Source: Welwitschia mirabilis
Lineage: Eukaryota; Gnetophyta; Gnetopsida; Welwitschiales
DNA: 23,828 nucleotides
Reading direction: 5' to 3'
Assembly: GCA_051453625.1 (NCBI GenBank)
Contig: JBOZIK010000001.1
Span: 57,970,896-57,994,723 of the forward strand
A program made the translations under genes and the position numbers. Positions 1 to 9,722 of the stretch are shown here, piece after piece. The notes beneath the pieces are model-generated. The model ran no database searches, was not told where the DNA came from, and saw only the letters and a program-made list of their open reading frames with translations. Position 1 is the stretch's first letter. Every line of letters starts with the position of its first letter.

Positions 1-92
1 GATTACGACATTCATTGGTCAATTCACCCTATACTAAGCCTAATTGCAATTTCCTATTTATAGCATTGATTACTTTTAAAGTAAAAATTTAG

Positions 93-914
93 GCCACCAA
101 TAATAATTTAGATGATAATGAACAATCCATAGTAAGTAAGCAAATATTTGAGGGTGAAGAAAAATTTAAATGCTAAACATTAGAGGATGAATCAATGAGG
201 AACATGGACAATAATGGAATTGAATCTATCTTTGAACCTTAATATTTGTTACCTCCACAACCTTATGAGAAAGAATCCCTTAAAAACCTTAATAAAATGG
301 AGAACATTAACCAAGATTTTGAACATGATCCATGTCATGAAAAATATTTTTTTAACAACCCTTTGAACCAATAATTGCATTTTCATCTTTATTCTTCTAA
401 ACAAGATTGGAACTTTGGTGATGAAGAAAAAACCATTTTTATGATCATTTTCCTTCTCCAATGGCTTTTACTTTACTTTTGTCTTCATCCAAAAATAATA
501 TCTTGCATGAGCTATTAAGTAAATAAGACAAGGATTGGAAGATTGGTAATTTCGAATGCATTAATTTTACTACTACTGTTATTCTTCTTTCCATTTCTAT
601 AGATTAATCTATAAATGTTTATAGGGATTTGATTTGATCTTTAAATACTTTGTATAATTTTGACTCATCATTTGAACATCACATTCATTATTTTAAGCCT
701 TCACATATGCAATACTTTGGAAAAGGCCTCAAAAAATTCTTTATTTCATTACATGATTTGAAGTTAGATTTTTCTTTTATAATATATTTTCCTTTTAGAA
801 TAAAATTTGGCTTAAGAAAATTAAAAATTCTTAGAAATTTTGTAGTTAACAACCTTTTTTATTTAAAACCTCACAAGTGCTTCCACTTGTATAATCATTA
901 CCTTAAGCATTTTT
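93..914 (+). pseudogene. Broken internal ORF of LTR retroelement A (unknown protein)
   Basis: A decayed reading frame of about 270 codons. The first part (93 to about 440) has three in-frame TAA stops in about 115 codons. A frameshift near 440 moves the signal to the frame of the open stretch at 650-914, with three further stops before the TAG at 912-914. Both densities are well below the roughly 8 per 100 codons expected at this base composition. The N-terminal part is acidic and Asn-rich, the C-terminal part basic and aromatic, ending in HLYNHYLKHF. The same protein occurs at 13947-14327 and after the following gap, where HLFNHFLKPF matches that ending. No gag zinc knuckle, protease or polymerase motif is visible. 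It lies about 1.4 kb before an LTR, as the 3' internal part of a retroelement. Function unknown; that it is a retroelement frame is inferred from context. Confidence 0.5.
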
Positions 915-1706
915 AGGTAGGAAACCCTAAATACCATATGCATCATTAAATAAATCATCACTGCCTTAAACTCCACTTTCCATTCTTTCCCCTTTAATTC
1001 CACCTCCTTAACTCCACTAACCATGCTTTGATTTAATATATTTATGAGTTCATTAGAATAGATGATCCTATTTGATAGTCCCTAAGTGAATAAACTATTA
1101 ATAATTGATCACACTATTTTTGCAAACTAGATAGAATTTAAGTTTACTTGTAGTTTTGAAGAAAATGTTTTACTTATTTTTGAGTTAATCTGTTAAGTGT
1201 TATTTTCACTTTAGGTCTTCTAATAGAAAAATATAGTTGAATTAAGGTGAAATCTACTTTCACATTAAGTGAATTATTTTCAAGCATTTTTATGGGGAAA
1301 AGATTTGTCTTGATTAGGTTAATGAGCTAAGGACCCCTTTATGTGTATAAAAATGTATTAAATATGAGAAGGATGATTAAAAATAAAATAAAAATGTCTC
1401 CTATCTAAAATCACATTATTGATTAGTAATAATTGGATTTAGTTAATTGCATCAGGGCTATGGATGCTCACAGCCAATGAAGCTGTAATTAATTTAACTT
1501 ATGACATGTTCAACTATATTTAGGCTATAAATGCTTGTTAACAACATAGCACTAACTCCTTCATGAGTCAACATATTTAACTATATTGGAAGAAGATGTT
1601 ATAACACTAAATGCCTAATTTAATAAAAATGCTAAAAACAAAGAACAAGGCATGATTGTATAAAAGGTAAAATCAGAATGAAAAGTGGAATTGGGAGATG
1701 CTTTTT

Positions 1707-1745
1707 NNNNNNNNNNNNNNNNNNNNNNNNNNNNNNNNNNNNNNN
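1707..1745. other. Assembly gap (39 N)
   Basis: Run of unknown bases inside the 3' internal region of element A. Confidence 0.99.
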
Positions 1746-2270
1746 TTAACTAAATGTTAATGACTTGTAGGTTTACTTAGAAGATATATTATTTGTTTTG
1801 ATATTATAATCCTTTTTTTTTAAATTTCAAATGAAATTTGAGCAAGTTTCAATAAATGTTGTCACTAACTTAGGTATTCTATATATTGAATTTGTAGATG
1901 ATGGAATTTTTATTAGGTTTTATGTTTTGTATTTCCTAAACATTGCATTCTACTTTAAATCTTACTTTGTATTGCTTTCCTTAACTACATTGATCATCAT
2001 GATTTGCTAATCATGTTATTAACTTGTTCTCTAAAGCACTGTATAAATTTTTCCTTTTTTATAACTTTAAGAATGAGTTCAATTTTGGTTAGGGTATATG
2101 GCATCTTAATTTTCACTTAAAGTTTACTAAGTTTTTTTGTTTTAATTCCTTAATAAAATAAAATTAATTATAAAATTTAAGTTATATCATTCAAACACTT
2201 AAGAACTTTTGACATAAACAATGTTTCCATGTTTAATCACTTTGTTATTGATTTTTTCCTAAGGCACTGG

Positions 2271-2287
2271 CAAAAGAGTAGTTAGGG
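2271..2287 (+). other. Polypurine-tract-like site before LTR A
   Basis: A mostly purine stretch (about aaaagagtagttaggg) directly precedes a TGTGTG that is the best candidate for the LTR 5' end. In LTR retroelements the plus-strand primer tract sits exactly there. The T residues make the match weak. Confidence 0.3.
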
Positions 2288-2374
2288 TGTGTGTCAACAT
2301 GTAAAAATTAACCTTTATATAAAGTGTTTTAATCTAATTTATTGTAAATGATGATAATAATTTAATTAATTTAA

Positions 2375-2638
2375 TCATAAAATATGTTTTCTACTATTTT
2401 TAAAATAAAATTTAATATTACGTTTTTCTTCGTAACAATTATAGATCTTTAGCCATGTCTTAGAACACATGATAAAAGAGAAATACAATTCCATATAAAA
2501 CAATAATAGTAATAGAGACATGAGGTGGTGACATGTAGTAGTAGGATTAAAATACATGTGGCAGAGGTATGTAGAGATAATACTAGAGATATATGAAAAT
2601 AGCCCTAGTTGATAGAGGAATCTAACTCCAAAGGGCAT
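2375..2638 (-). other. 87-codon ORF antisense to LTR A U3, conserved in LTR B
   Basis: Open frame of 87 codons reading against the LTR. The frame at 10749-11012, antisense to LTR B, has exactly the same length and aligns without a gap; I count 49 identical residues of 87. Shared blocks include SKTWL, IYN.YEEK and HLMS/CLMS. The protein is rich in Cys, Tyr, Ser and Leu, with no domain or signal I recognise. The homologous stretch in LTR C is not open. Conserved length could be a by-product of shared ancestry of the U3 sequence, so coding is unproven. Confidence 0.25.
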
Positions 2639-2654
2639 GTGCTAGATTCATCAT

Positions 2655-2870
2655 AACAAAGATTTCACCTAATGCTATATGATGATATCCACAAAATACT
2701 ATAAGACAACCTTCATCCAATGCTAAATGATGAAGATTCTACATAATGCTACAGGAGAAAATTTTATCCACCTAATGCTACAAGATAACTCTACTAAATG
2801 CTATAAGATAGAATCTTATCTGCCTAATGCTAAATGATAAAAAATCTATATAATTCTATGAGAAGAGCTT
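2655..2870 (+). repeat. U3 tandem sub-repeats in LTR A
   Basis: About eight degenerate units of 24-30 bp around 'cctaatgctataagata' precede the TATA box. The same units occur at about 10545-10745 (inverted, LTR B) and 11753-11920 (LTR C). Short repeats in U3 commonly act as enhancer elements in LTRs; that role is inferred. Confidence 0.7.
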
Positions 2871-2898
2871 GTAATCATCCCTAAACCCTATCTATCCC

Positions 2899-2907
2899 TA
2901 TAAGAAG
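2899..2907 (+). promoter_or_regulatory. TATA box of LTR A (TATAAGAAG)
   Basis: Lies just after the U3 sub-repeats at the position of the better TATAAAAGGGCC boxes of LTRs B and C, and is followed by a similar 'ttaaaccc' stretch. Marks the U3/R boundary region. Confidence 0.5.
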
Positions 2908-3079
2908 GACTTAAACCCTTTATTATATTCATTTTTTGGTTGGAAAACTTGGGAAAGACTTGGAGGCTTGGACATCATGGTCCTCTAACAATTTTTCTTG
3001 GGGGCAAAAGGCTCAAGGCTAGTTGAAGAGTTCTTCTTCTTCTTCTCCTTTATTTAATGTAATGTATTTCTTTAATTTG

Positions 3080-3085
3080 AATAAA
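3080..3085 (+). terminator. Polyadenylation signal AATAAA of LTR A
   Basis: AATAAA about 180 bases after the TATA box, following a T/C-rich stretch, at the expected R-region position; LTR C has one at the corresponding place (12125-12130). Confidence 0.4.
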
Positions 3086-3320
3086 CAATTGGTTTAAATC
3101 CTTTAATTATTAATACACAATCTTATTCGGTATTAAAAATATTTAGGTAGAACTAGTTCTTAAAATAGGTTTATTATTTTATTATTAATGAACAAAAATT
3201 ATATTAGCAATCTTTAAATGATCTTATTCAATTATCAAGTTCTTTTAAACCATGTGAGTCATTTCATGTTACTTTTATGATTTATAATTTTTGGTGTTTA
3301 ATTGATTTTATACACTTAGG

Positions 3321-4090
3321 TTCATACTTTCATGCTTATAAATGACTGTGAAGTATCAAGAGGACCTAATAACTTAGTAACATTCATATGGTGGATGAGG
3401 TTATGCCTTCATGCTAAGCCTTAACAACTTGATAATTTAGTGCATGTTTCAAGATACATAAATCTTCAGAGAAAAGGAGGAGAGTTAGATGAATCAGTAA
3501 ATCCTAGGAGCATTTTCATTCCCTTACATTACTAATTAAAGATCACTTTCTTTCTCTCAACTTCTGGTTTTCTTTTATTAATTTTTCCATTTCAAGTTAG
3601 AACAATTGTATAACTTTTGATTAATTTACTTCTACATCCTTGTAGAAGAATGATACTAAGTATTTCATTTAGTTTAAGTATAAGAATTGTACTATAATTA
3701 ACAATCTTATGCACAATCATTCATACTTTCCATGCTTATTATAAGGTTGTAAAGGACTAAGTGATTTTTGAATTCACCAAACCAATTATGGTGAATAATA
3801 TTATGTTCTCATGAATGGAGATATTATTACTTAATAGTTTAAAGTGCATTTTAATAAGGTGCAAGACATCATCGAAGTGAAGAATAGTTGGTAGATGAAG
3901 TAAATGCATCTTTGGTGCTTGCTTTCTTTCCTACTTTTTCAATCAAAGTTTTAATAAATTCTCAACTCTCTTCCTTTTTTCTTTATTTTTTAACTTGCAA
4001 GATAAAGAAGATTGTTTAATTTTTATTAAGCTAACCCCAATTATCCCTATGGAAGAATGATACCTAGTTTTAAATTTGGTTCATTTACTA
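3321..4090 (+). repeat. About 400-bp tandem duplication within LTR A
   Basis: Two diverged copies in direct tandem: the first from 'ttcatactttcatgcttat' at 3321, the second from 'ttcatactttccatgctta' at 3720 (offset 399). Both run through matching blocks ('agtgcat', 'agatgaa.taaat', 'gaagaatgatac..agt') to the end of the LTR. LTRs B and C each have one copy, so the duplication is private to A or its subfamily. The copies differ a good deal, so it is old. Confidence 0.65.
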
Positions 4091-4103
4091 AAACAAATAG
4101 ACA

Positions 4104-6320
4104 TTACATTCAAACTAGCATAATAACTTCATGGAAAAACATTAGTACTAAAATGAATTCATATAGCTTTTACTTCCAACTCTAGCCCAATGGAATAATA
4201 TCATCCATCACAAGCATGAGTGCTTATGTAGTTGTAGCTTAAGCATAAAAACATAATCTCATCCATCATAGACATGATAGTGATATATGTAAGCCATCTA
4301 GCCTTCACAGTAAGAAAAAAATCAGCATGAAAAAAAAGGGGCCTTCTAAGATCTATCAAATAAACATTCAATTTATGCAAGCTATATTAAAAAGGAAAAT
4401 CATCAAAAATATTTTTAAGTAAAATCATGCCTTAGTTAATACTAAGCCTAACTAGTGAAATATTCATCAAAATTTGATATTAAAGTAATGCATCAAGGAT
4501 ATGAAATACTTTGTTGTTAAAAAATTAAAAGCATTCAAAGTATGTATGTACTCATGCTAGACCAAGAAGCATCATGCAAGCTTGGTAACTAGCCCATCCC
4601 TATGAGAGGTGTAGATATAACTCATGACTAAAGATCTAATCTCTTGCATAATATTATAATGATATGATGTTTTTCAAGTGAATTAAGGTAGGGTATTTAT
4701 AGGCTAGAATTAGATTTCAAAGATCTAATGGAGTAATTCTTTGGAATGCCTACAATGTACAAGATCATCCCTTAGTCATGGATCCAAACAAGGGGTTCTT
4801 CTTAAAAAATATTCCTCATTCATTTTTGCTTTTGGAAATGATTAGAATGGATTGATTACATTAAGCATGCTTAAAAACATAAGTATAAATCTATTTTGAT
4901 TACAATAAACAATACCACCAATTCTAGAATTGATGCCACCACTAATATTTATTAACACACCTCCATCTTCTACCGTAATGCTTCAATTGAGACATTTATC
5001 TTGAAAAATATAGTGTTAAGATAGATTACTAGTAAAACTAGATTTTTATGGCCTTAATCATTATAAATACATTAAAACATTATGATGATCAATCATGCAT
5101 GCTAAACTAGCCTAAATTCCTTGAAGTAAATGTTAGGTTTTGCGTATTATCATATTCTCCAACTGATCTTTTGCAAATCCCTTATCAAAAAGTCAATGAT
5201 CTGTTTAAATTGGACTAGGTTCTAATGGATAAAGGTTTAAAGATGTAGAGAGAACATTTAGTCTTTTTCTTCAAGAAGAACAGAAAAAGGATGAGCCTAA
5301 GGGTTTCATAGGTGTTGGGGTATTGAGGTATGGTTAATAATACACATTTCAATTCATTGAGGTGTAGGTAGAATTCTTCTAATTCGAGGCCATAAAAATG
5401 GAAAAGAAGTTGTATTATGGATGGCTTAAACTCTAACCTTTACATTATTGATGATTGTACTATGCACAAAGTTCCTAAGAACTAAGGTTATAAGTAGCCA
5501 CGAGGGGTTTTCTTAGGTGAGTTATTATTTTGGCTTTGTAATGGGCTTTGACTAGTTATAAGACTCATTAAAAAAGAAATTTATTAAAATATTTGCACGA
5601 TAGGGAGTACTCTTCTTACAGGTTAAATTTTCATAGAAGGGTCAAGTCATGTCTTAAAAAATAAAGTCTATATACAAGTCTTAGACAATTTAAGGATAAG
5701 ATTAGAATTTAATGTTGTTAATGATTAACTATACCATGTTAGAAGAGGCTATTATAGAATTTCACAAATAAGAATAAGAGAGGAATCTTGAAGGTGCTAA
5801 ACAAATGAATAGCCTCATTAAAATTTTGTCCGACTAAGATGAAATTTTCTAGAATAATTTCGGAAAATAGGTTTCAAGATTGTTTCCATAGTTTTGTTTT
5901 CAGATGAGTTGTGGGTGAATAAAATTGGATTAAAACTATTGTTCATCACACAACTGACTAAAAAAAAATTATCTCTTAGAAACCCTTTTAAAAAAGAAGA
6001 GTACAAACTAAGGAAAAAGGACCATCTTCCTATTTCATATGCTCTACTTGAAATAATATTAGAAATGAACATTATATATTTTTAAAGGGTTTTGGTGGAC
6101 AAAATCTATTTGCCTTAATGCTAAAAGACCAATTGAAAAAAATGCGTTCTCAAAGATTTTTGGGAGTTATAACAAGTTGCTTTCATACTATGTTAGCCAT
6201 GGTAATGTTCCAATGAGAAATATTATCAATATTAACCGCTAAGGTAGATTACTTTATGGAATTGTTCTCAGATTATTTAGTTAAATAAACATGATACATT
6301 AAAACATAGCATGCAATAAG
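4104..6320. other. No recognisable feature
   Basis: AT-rich sequence with stops in all frames. Two small overlapping open frames on opposite strands around 5818-6085 have no recognisable content. A stretch near 5242-5335 reads as a protein-like 31 codons but is followed by many stops. I see no tRNA, structural RNA or clear repeat. Confidence 0.5.
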
Positions 6321-6360
6321 TTCCATAATAGGGATTTTCTTTCCATAATAAGGATTTTCC
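6321..6360 (+). repeat. 20-bp tandem duplication (2 copies)
   Basis: Two adjacent copies, ttccataatagggattttct and ttccataataaggattttcc, differing at two positions. They sit at the left edge of the GC-rich island. Confidence 0.8.
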
Positions 6361-6521
6361 GAAAGAAAAATACATTTTTACTCTGCACGATCTTGAAGAC
6401 GATATCTCTAAGCTAGCGATTTATGTGATTAACCAGTCGGGCTATCGAGTTAACCTGTCTACATTTGGACTGAAGACAGCTCAATGGAAGCTCGGTACTT
6501 GAAATTCCGAGATGGCTTTTA

Positions 6522-6890
6522 TCACTGAATCCTGGCACACTCAAAATCCTCGAAGGTGTTGGGAGGGGAGACTTTCGGTACCTGCAATTCACGGCAACGG
6601 AATTCAAAGCTAAGCGAGGTGATTAAGGTTTGGACTGTGTGCGTGGCTGAGACGGCAAGGAACTCGCGTGAGATGGAAGCTGAGGACGACTTGGCGGCAC
6701 TCCCGTTGCAGTCATACGCATGCAGAGAAACCAAAGCACTGAGTATAGGAAAATGGATGCGTGTTAGCAGATGGTCGTTGACTGCTATACGAGGCGGAAT
6801 GGCATCTAAGGGAAAAAGAAAAATGTGCTCGCCCGAGATGCACAGACGGAGGGCACATAAACTGGAGATCTCATGGAAGAAGTAATGCAT
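6522..6890 (-). CDS. Candidate ORF in the GC-rich island, opposite strand (122 codons, unknown)
   Basis: Open from an ATG at 6890 to a TGA at 6522. The N-terminal third is hydrophobic with several Cys and the middle is Ser/Ala-rich (SAAKSSSASISREFLAV), faintly like a targeting sequence. A 'ttgcag/gta' at about 6584 could be read as a splice junction. No family recognised. It overlaps the plus-strand candidate almost fully; at most one is likely real. Confidence 0.2.
   Translation of the reverse strand: MHYFFHEISSLCALRLCISGEHIFLFPLDAIPPRIAVNDHLLTRIHFPILSALVSLHAYDCNGSAAKSSSASISREFLAVSATHTVQTLITSLSFEFRCRELQVPKVSPPNTFEDFECARIQ
6556..6885 (+). CDS. Candidate ORF in the GC-rich island (109 codons, unknown)
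   Basis: Starts ATG and ends TAA at 6883-6885, at the edge of the island. The middle is acidic (MEAEDDLAAL) and the C-terminal half strongly basic, with KGKRKM and HRRRAHKLE. No domain, signal peptide or membrane segment is evident. An internal ATG at 6674 would also give a plausible start. The opposite strand is open over the same stretch, so the choice of strand is uncertain. It may be one exon or a pseudogene fragment. Confidence 0.2.
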   Translation: MLGGETFGTCNSRQRNSKLSEVIKVWTVCVAETARNSREMEAEDDLAALPLQSYACRETKALSIGKWMRVSRWSLTAIRGGMASKGKRKMCSPEMHRRRAHKLEISWKK

Positions 6891-6914
6891 TCTTAGGGAT
6901 TTATAATAAGGCTT

Positions 6915-6938
6915 TTATTATTATTATTATTATTATTT
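6915..6938 (+). repeat. (TTA)n microsatellite
   Basis: About eight TTA units at the right edge of the GC-rich island. Confidence 0.9.
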
Positions 6939-7429
6939 GATGGCAGTTTATACAAAATTCAAGCATTCCCCAAACGATTTTCTCAATATATAATGAAAAG
7001 ATCTCCTTTTTTAGAACAATTTCTTAGACTCAACTACTATGTATAGTTTTATAAGAAAAACATATTGCCTTTTAAATATGCATATAATTGTAAGCGTATA
7101 AGTTATATTCTACCTGTTAACCAAATGAACGAATAAATGAACATAAAAATTGCTTTACAAGATATAATTGCCCAACTTTAGTACTCTATAACTAATCTAT
7201 GAAATTCCAAGAAACTTTACAAGAGATGCATAAAGGTAAATTGTCGACTCCACATTTTATTTGAAAATAATCATTAGGAAAGGACATACATAATCCAAAT
7301 CTTAATGTATTTTTCAAGGTCACAAAAATTGCAATTTTGAGAAATTCAAGAGTACAAAGAATTACAAGCGTTACTCTAAAACAATTTTTCAACATCAACT
7401 GGAATAATAATTTCTACTGCTTAAGCCCT
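6939..7429. other. No recognisable feature
   Basis: AT-rich; one 68-codon minus-strand frame at 7192-7398 (MMLKNCFRVTLVILCTLEF...) has no recognisable content and is probably chance. Confidence 0.5.
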
Positions 7430-7681
7430 TCTCAGCATTCAAGCTTTAGTTTTACCACCCATTTACACAAGAAGTATGGAATGAGAACCGTGAAAATTTC
7501 ATAGCTCCTAGTATGGTCTAAACAAGGTGAGATAAGATTGGGATTTTCAAGTATCAAGATAGATGAGACAAAATCAAGAACCTTCGAGAAACAAGGATTG
7601 TTTTTTCACAAGAACAACAATCTTATGAATATGAAATGAGAATAACCAGTTTATAAATTTTTCACATATTTTTTAGTTCCC

Positions 7682-7890
7682 CCCACTATCTCATTTAGCA
7701 ATCTATGGATTTCATATAATATTTTTCATATTCTCACTTACTCCACTCCCTCATTCATTGGTCTGAGAAGCCCACTACCTCATTCGACAATTTGTGGTTC
7801 AATCATTCCATTCCACTACCTCATTTGGCGATCTATGGGTTTTCACATTCCACTACTCCATTTGGTGATTTATGGAATACTCATTTCCAT
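7682..7890 (-). repeat. Degenerate approx. 40-bp tandem repeats
   Basis: About five units around 'ccactacctcatttggcgat' beginning near 7683, 7743, 7772, 7813 and 7850 (plus-strand coordinates), each followed by a 'ctatgg'-like block except the second. Spacing varies from about 30 to 60 bases. Confidence 0.7.
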
Positions 7891-8320
7891 AAAATCAGAA
7901 GAATCCAAGATATCGAATGAAGTATAAGTAAGGTATATCAATAAAACATACATCCTCCACAAGAATAACTTGGGTTTAGTTTCATAGAGATTTCATCAAG
8001 TAAAAAGTAGTAGAAGCTAAGAGTCATATCTAGGAATGCATTTATTTAGGTATCAATATCACATACATCTAGCATCTTTACAATATTATTAGAAAATGGA
8101 TAAAACAAATGGGCATAAAAAGATGCTTATAAGAAAAGGACCAATCAAGAAAGCAAGAATGGAATGGAACCATATTCGTATTTGGTCATAGTGTCTGAAT
8201 ATTTCAAGGCTCTTCCAAGATTCCAAAGCTCTTAGGTTGTTTTAAGCTCTAATTGAAATCACCAAGATTTAAAAACATAGTCTTCTCAAAAATATGCCAA
8301 ATACAAGAAGAGCAACGTCC

Positions 8321-8328
8321 TATTTATA
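8321..8328 (-). promoter_or_regulatory. TATA box (TATAAATA) of LTR-like segment E
   Basis: A good plant TATA box on the minus strand, followed by the least AT-rich stretch nearby; supports reading the segment as an LTR promoter. Confidence 0.4.
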
Positions 8329-8460
8329 TTGTGAGGTTGTGGAGGTATGATAAGACTTAGAAACATGAAGAGACACATCATGAGAAGAAGGTGATGGTGG
8401 GGGTTTCATAATGCTGCATAATTACTTGCCTGGACATTAGGCACATAATAATTTTATCAT

Positions 8461-9190
8461 AATAACTAAATAAAAATTCTTTTTATTCTACCACATGTAA
8501 TAATTATAATGAATAATTAAATTAAACCTTCACGTATTACCATTTTTCTATTCAGAATCAAGAAACATGCAATAGTCACATAAGAACATAATATTAATGC
8601 AATCACTAAAAAGCATTCTCAAGGATTATAAAATAATATTATGGCATTTATAAAATGAAGGATTTAAAAGCACAAAATCATTCATAATATAACATCATCT
8701 CAATAAACACAATATCTATATTAGTTTCAGAACTCTATAATAATGAAATTAATCGAATTAAGTTATTAAGCTAAATCTTTGGTCCTTTTAAAAGTATGAG
8801 CATGACACTAGTATTTGGAGTTGCTTATTGAGTAATGTAGAAGGCATGAAATTCATCTAATAATTCTTAATTTGTCAAGGATATGTTATAAAATTAGATT
8901 GAGAATTTAGATTTCATTGAAAGGTAGAAGCTTTTTCTCTTTGGGCATCATCATGGGGTTAGTCTCCAAGTGGAATTCTCTACTTTTTATTAGTTTAAAT
9001 GTTAGGATTCATATCTTTGTTGGAAGGGCTTCTAATTAGGTATCCTAATTAATCTCAAACCTAACATGTAAGAGTTTTAAACAAGTTTTAGATAGGCACC
9101 AAATGACAAAAAGTTTTTTATAGGTTTACAAAATTCTCAGAAAAAATGATAGAGATTTACATGATTTGCACAAAACATTCAGGGTAACAT
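8461..9190. other. Unassigned; probably decayed internal part of element B
   Basis: AT-rich, no open frame or repeat recognised. Lies between the recognisable leader of B and LTR-like segment E. Confidence 0.35.
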
Positions 9191-9704
9191 GGTTATAGAA
9201 AAACATAACATAAATTAAAACGATAGCACAATTAAAATAAGTCATAAAACTTTTTTTTCATTTTTTGAGATTTTTAAATAGAAAAATATAGAACAAAAGA
9301 AGAAACTTTTAACTATTAAAATAAAAATTATAAAAAATAAAAAGAGAAGCTTAAAAAATATGAGTTTTATATTACTTTTTTGCCATCTTTTGGTTTCTAC
9401 CTACAGAAAACTTGTTAGACTTGTAACATAAAGTATTTGATATAAAAATATTATGTAGATTAGAGTAGGAAAGCTAAATAAAACCCTGAAATGCACTAGT
9501 TCAAGTATCATTGAAAATGGAGTAGTATCCACCAGTAGAAACAAAAGAAAAGGAAATAAAAGAAACACATAAAATGGGAAAAAGGCTAGTTTGGATATCA
9601 CTAGAGAGGACTAGTACCAACCATAGAAAAACTTAAAACAAATTAAACTAAAAATTTGCAAGAAAGTGAAATTGTACTCCTCTTGAGAAGTTATAATGCC
9701 ATTA
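9191..9704 (-). mobile_element. 5' leader of element B
   Basis: On the minus strand this aligns with the leader of C (about 13330-13800). B has 'gttggtactagtcctctctagtgatatccaaactag' in two pieces where C has 'gttgttactagttatctccagtgttatccaacctag'. A 'TGG..tactac/tgg.tagtact' block and a later 'ttattttaatt' zone also match. An ATG near 9385 lies in the same position as an ATG near 13499 in C; both frames stop almost at once, so any gag start is dead. Confidence 0.55.
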
Positions 9705-9722
9705 TCCCCAAAAATGACATTA
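9705..9722 (-). other. Decayed primer binding site of element B (tRNA-Asp type)
   Basis: Minus strand reads TAATGTCATTTTTGGGGA. Against the plant tRNA-Asp complement TGGCGCCGTTGCCGGGGA it matches 10 of 18. Seven of eight differences are C to T or G to A; the eighth (G to T at position 11) is shared with element C. It sits just inside the LTR end. The tRNA-Asp site is known from Athila/Tat-type Ty3/gypsy elements. Confidence 0.55.

Larger units (their letters stand above)
915..2287 (+). mobile_element. 3' non-coding internal region of element A
   Basis: AT-rich sequence with no open frame of note. About 1040-1640 can be aligned by eye with about 14940-15600: both hold, in order, 'gctaatgaaccc/gctaaggacccc', a poly-A-rich stretch, 'ttgattaa/agt', 'acatgttcaact', a short 'aacacttacaagcaacgttgcactaa'-like block and a 'ctctattgg' block. 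It therefore belongs to the same element family as C. A 39-base gap interrupts it at 1707-1745. The stretch after the gap (1746-2270) shows no feature I can name. Confidence 0.5.
2288..4103 (+). mobile_element. LTR of element A (probable 3' or solo LTR, about 1.8 kb)
   Basis: Same LTR family as the copies at about 9724-11095 (minus) and 11191-12681 (plus). Shared landmarks in order are a start block around 'aacatgtaaaaatt', a U3 zone with short tandem sub-repeats, a TATA box, an R region with AATAAA, and an end block around 'atccctatggaagaatgatac'. The last resembles the block often seen near the 3' end of plant Ty3/gypsy LTRs (my recollection). The segment ends in aatagaCA near 4103. No primer binding site follows, and internal sequence precedes it, so it is best read as a 3' LTR. 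It is about 400 bp longer than its relatives because its 3' half is tandemly duplicated. Ends are good to perhaps 20 bases. Confidence 0.6.
6380..6890. other. CpG-rich, GC-rich island; possible gene end or captured gene fragment
   Basis: By hand count 6541-6840 is about 51% G+C with about 20 CpG in 300 bases, close to random expectation, while flanks are under one third G+C with CpG almost absent. It has long open frames on both strands: plus 6556-6885 (109 codons, basic C-terminus with KGKRK and HRRRAHK) and minus 6522-6890 (122 codons). In addition, plus 6376-6610 reads through with a single stop. I recognise no protein family in any of them. GC-rich DNA gives long frames by chance, so none is called as a gene. 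Options are the 5' end of a host gene with an unmethylated promoter, a gene fragment carried by a transposon, or a recent insertion. Confidence 0.6.
7430..8460 (-). mobile_element. LTR-like segment E (different family)
   Basis: Read on the minus strand this has the layout of an LTR: a possible start near 8460 (tgataaaattattatgtgcc), a TATAAATA box at 8328-8321 followed by 'ggacgttgctcttc', a block 'caagttattcttgtggaggatg' near 7960 resembling the 3'-part block of the other LTRs, then short tandem repeats. Ends, primer site and target duplication could not be fixed. It follows directly on the decayed internal part of element B. Confidence 0.35.

Noticed and set aside
249-461. 70-codon minus-strand frame
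   Set aside because: Shadow of the element A relic on the plus strand.
5242-5511. Protein-like stretch (DVERTFSLFLQEEQKK...) on the plus strand
   Set aside because: After 31 codons there are about ten stops in 60 codons, no better than chance at this composition.
5818-6085. Overlapping 84- and 63-codon frames on opposite strands
   Set aside because: No recognisable content, no conserved partner in the window, in low-complexity AT-rich DNA.
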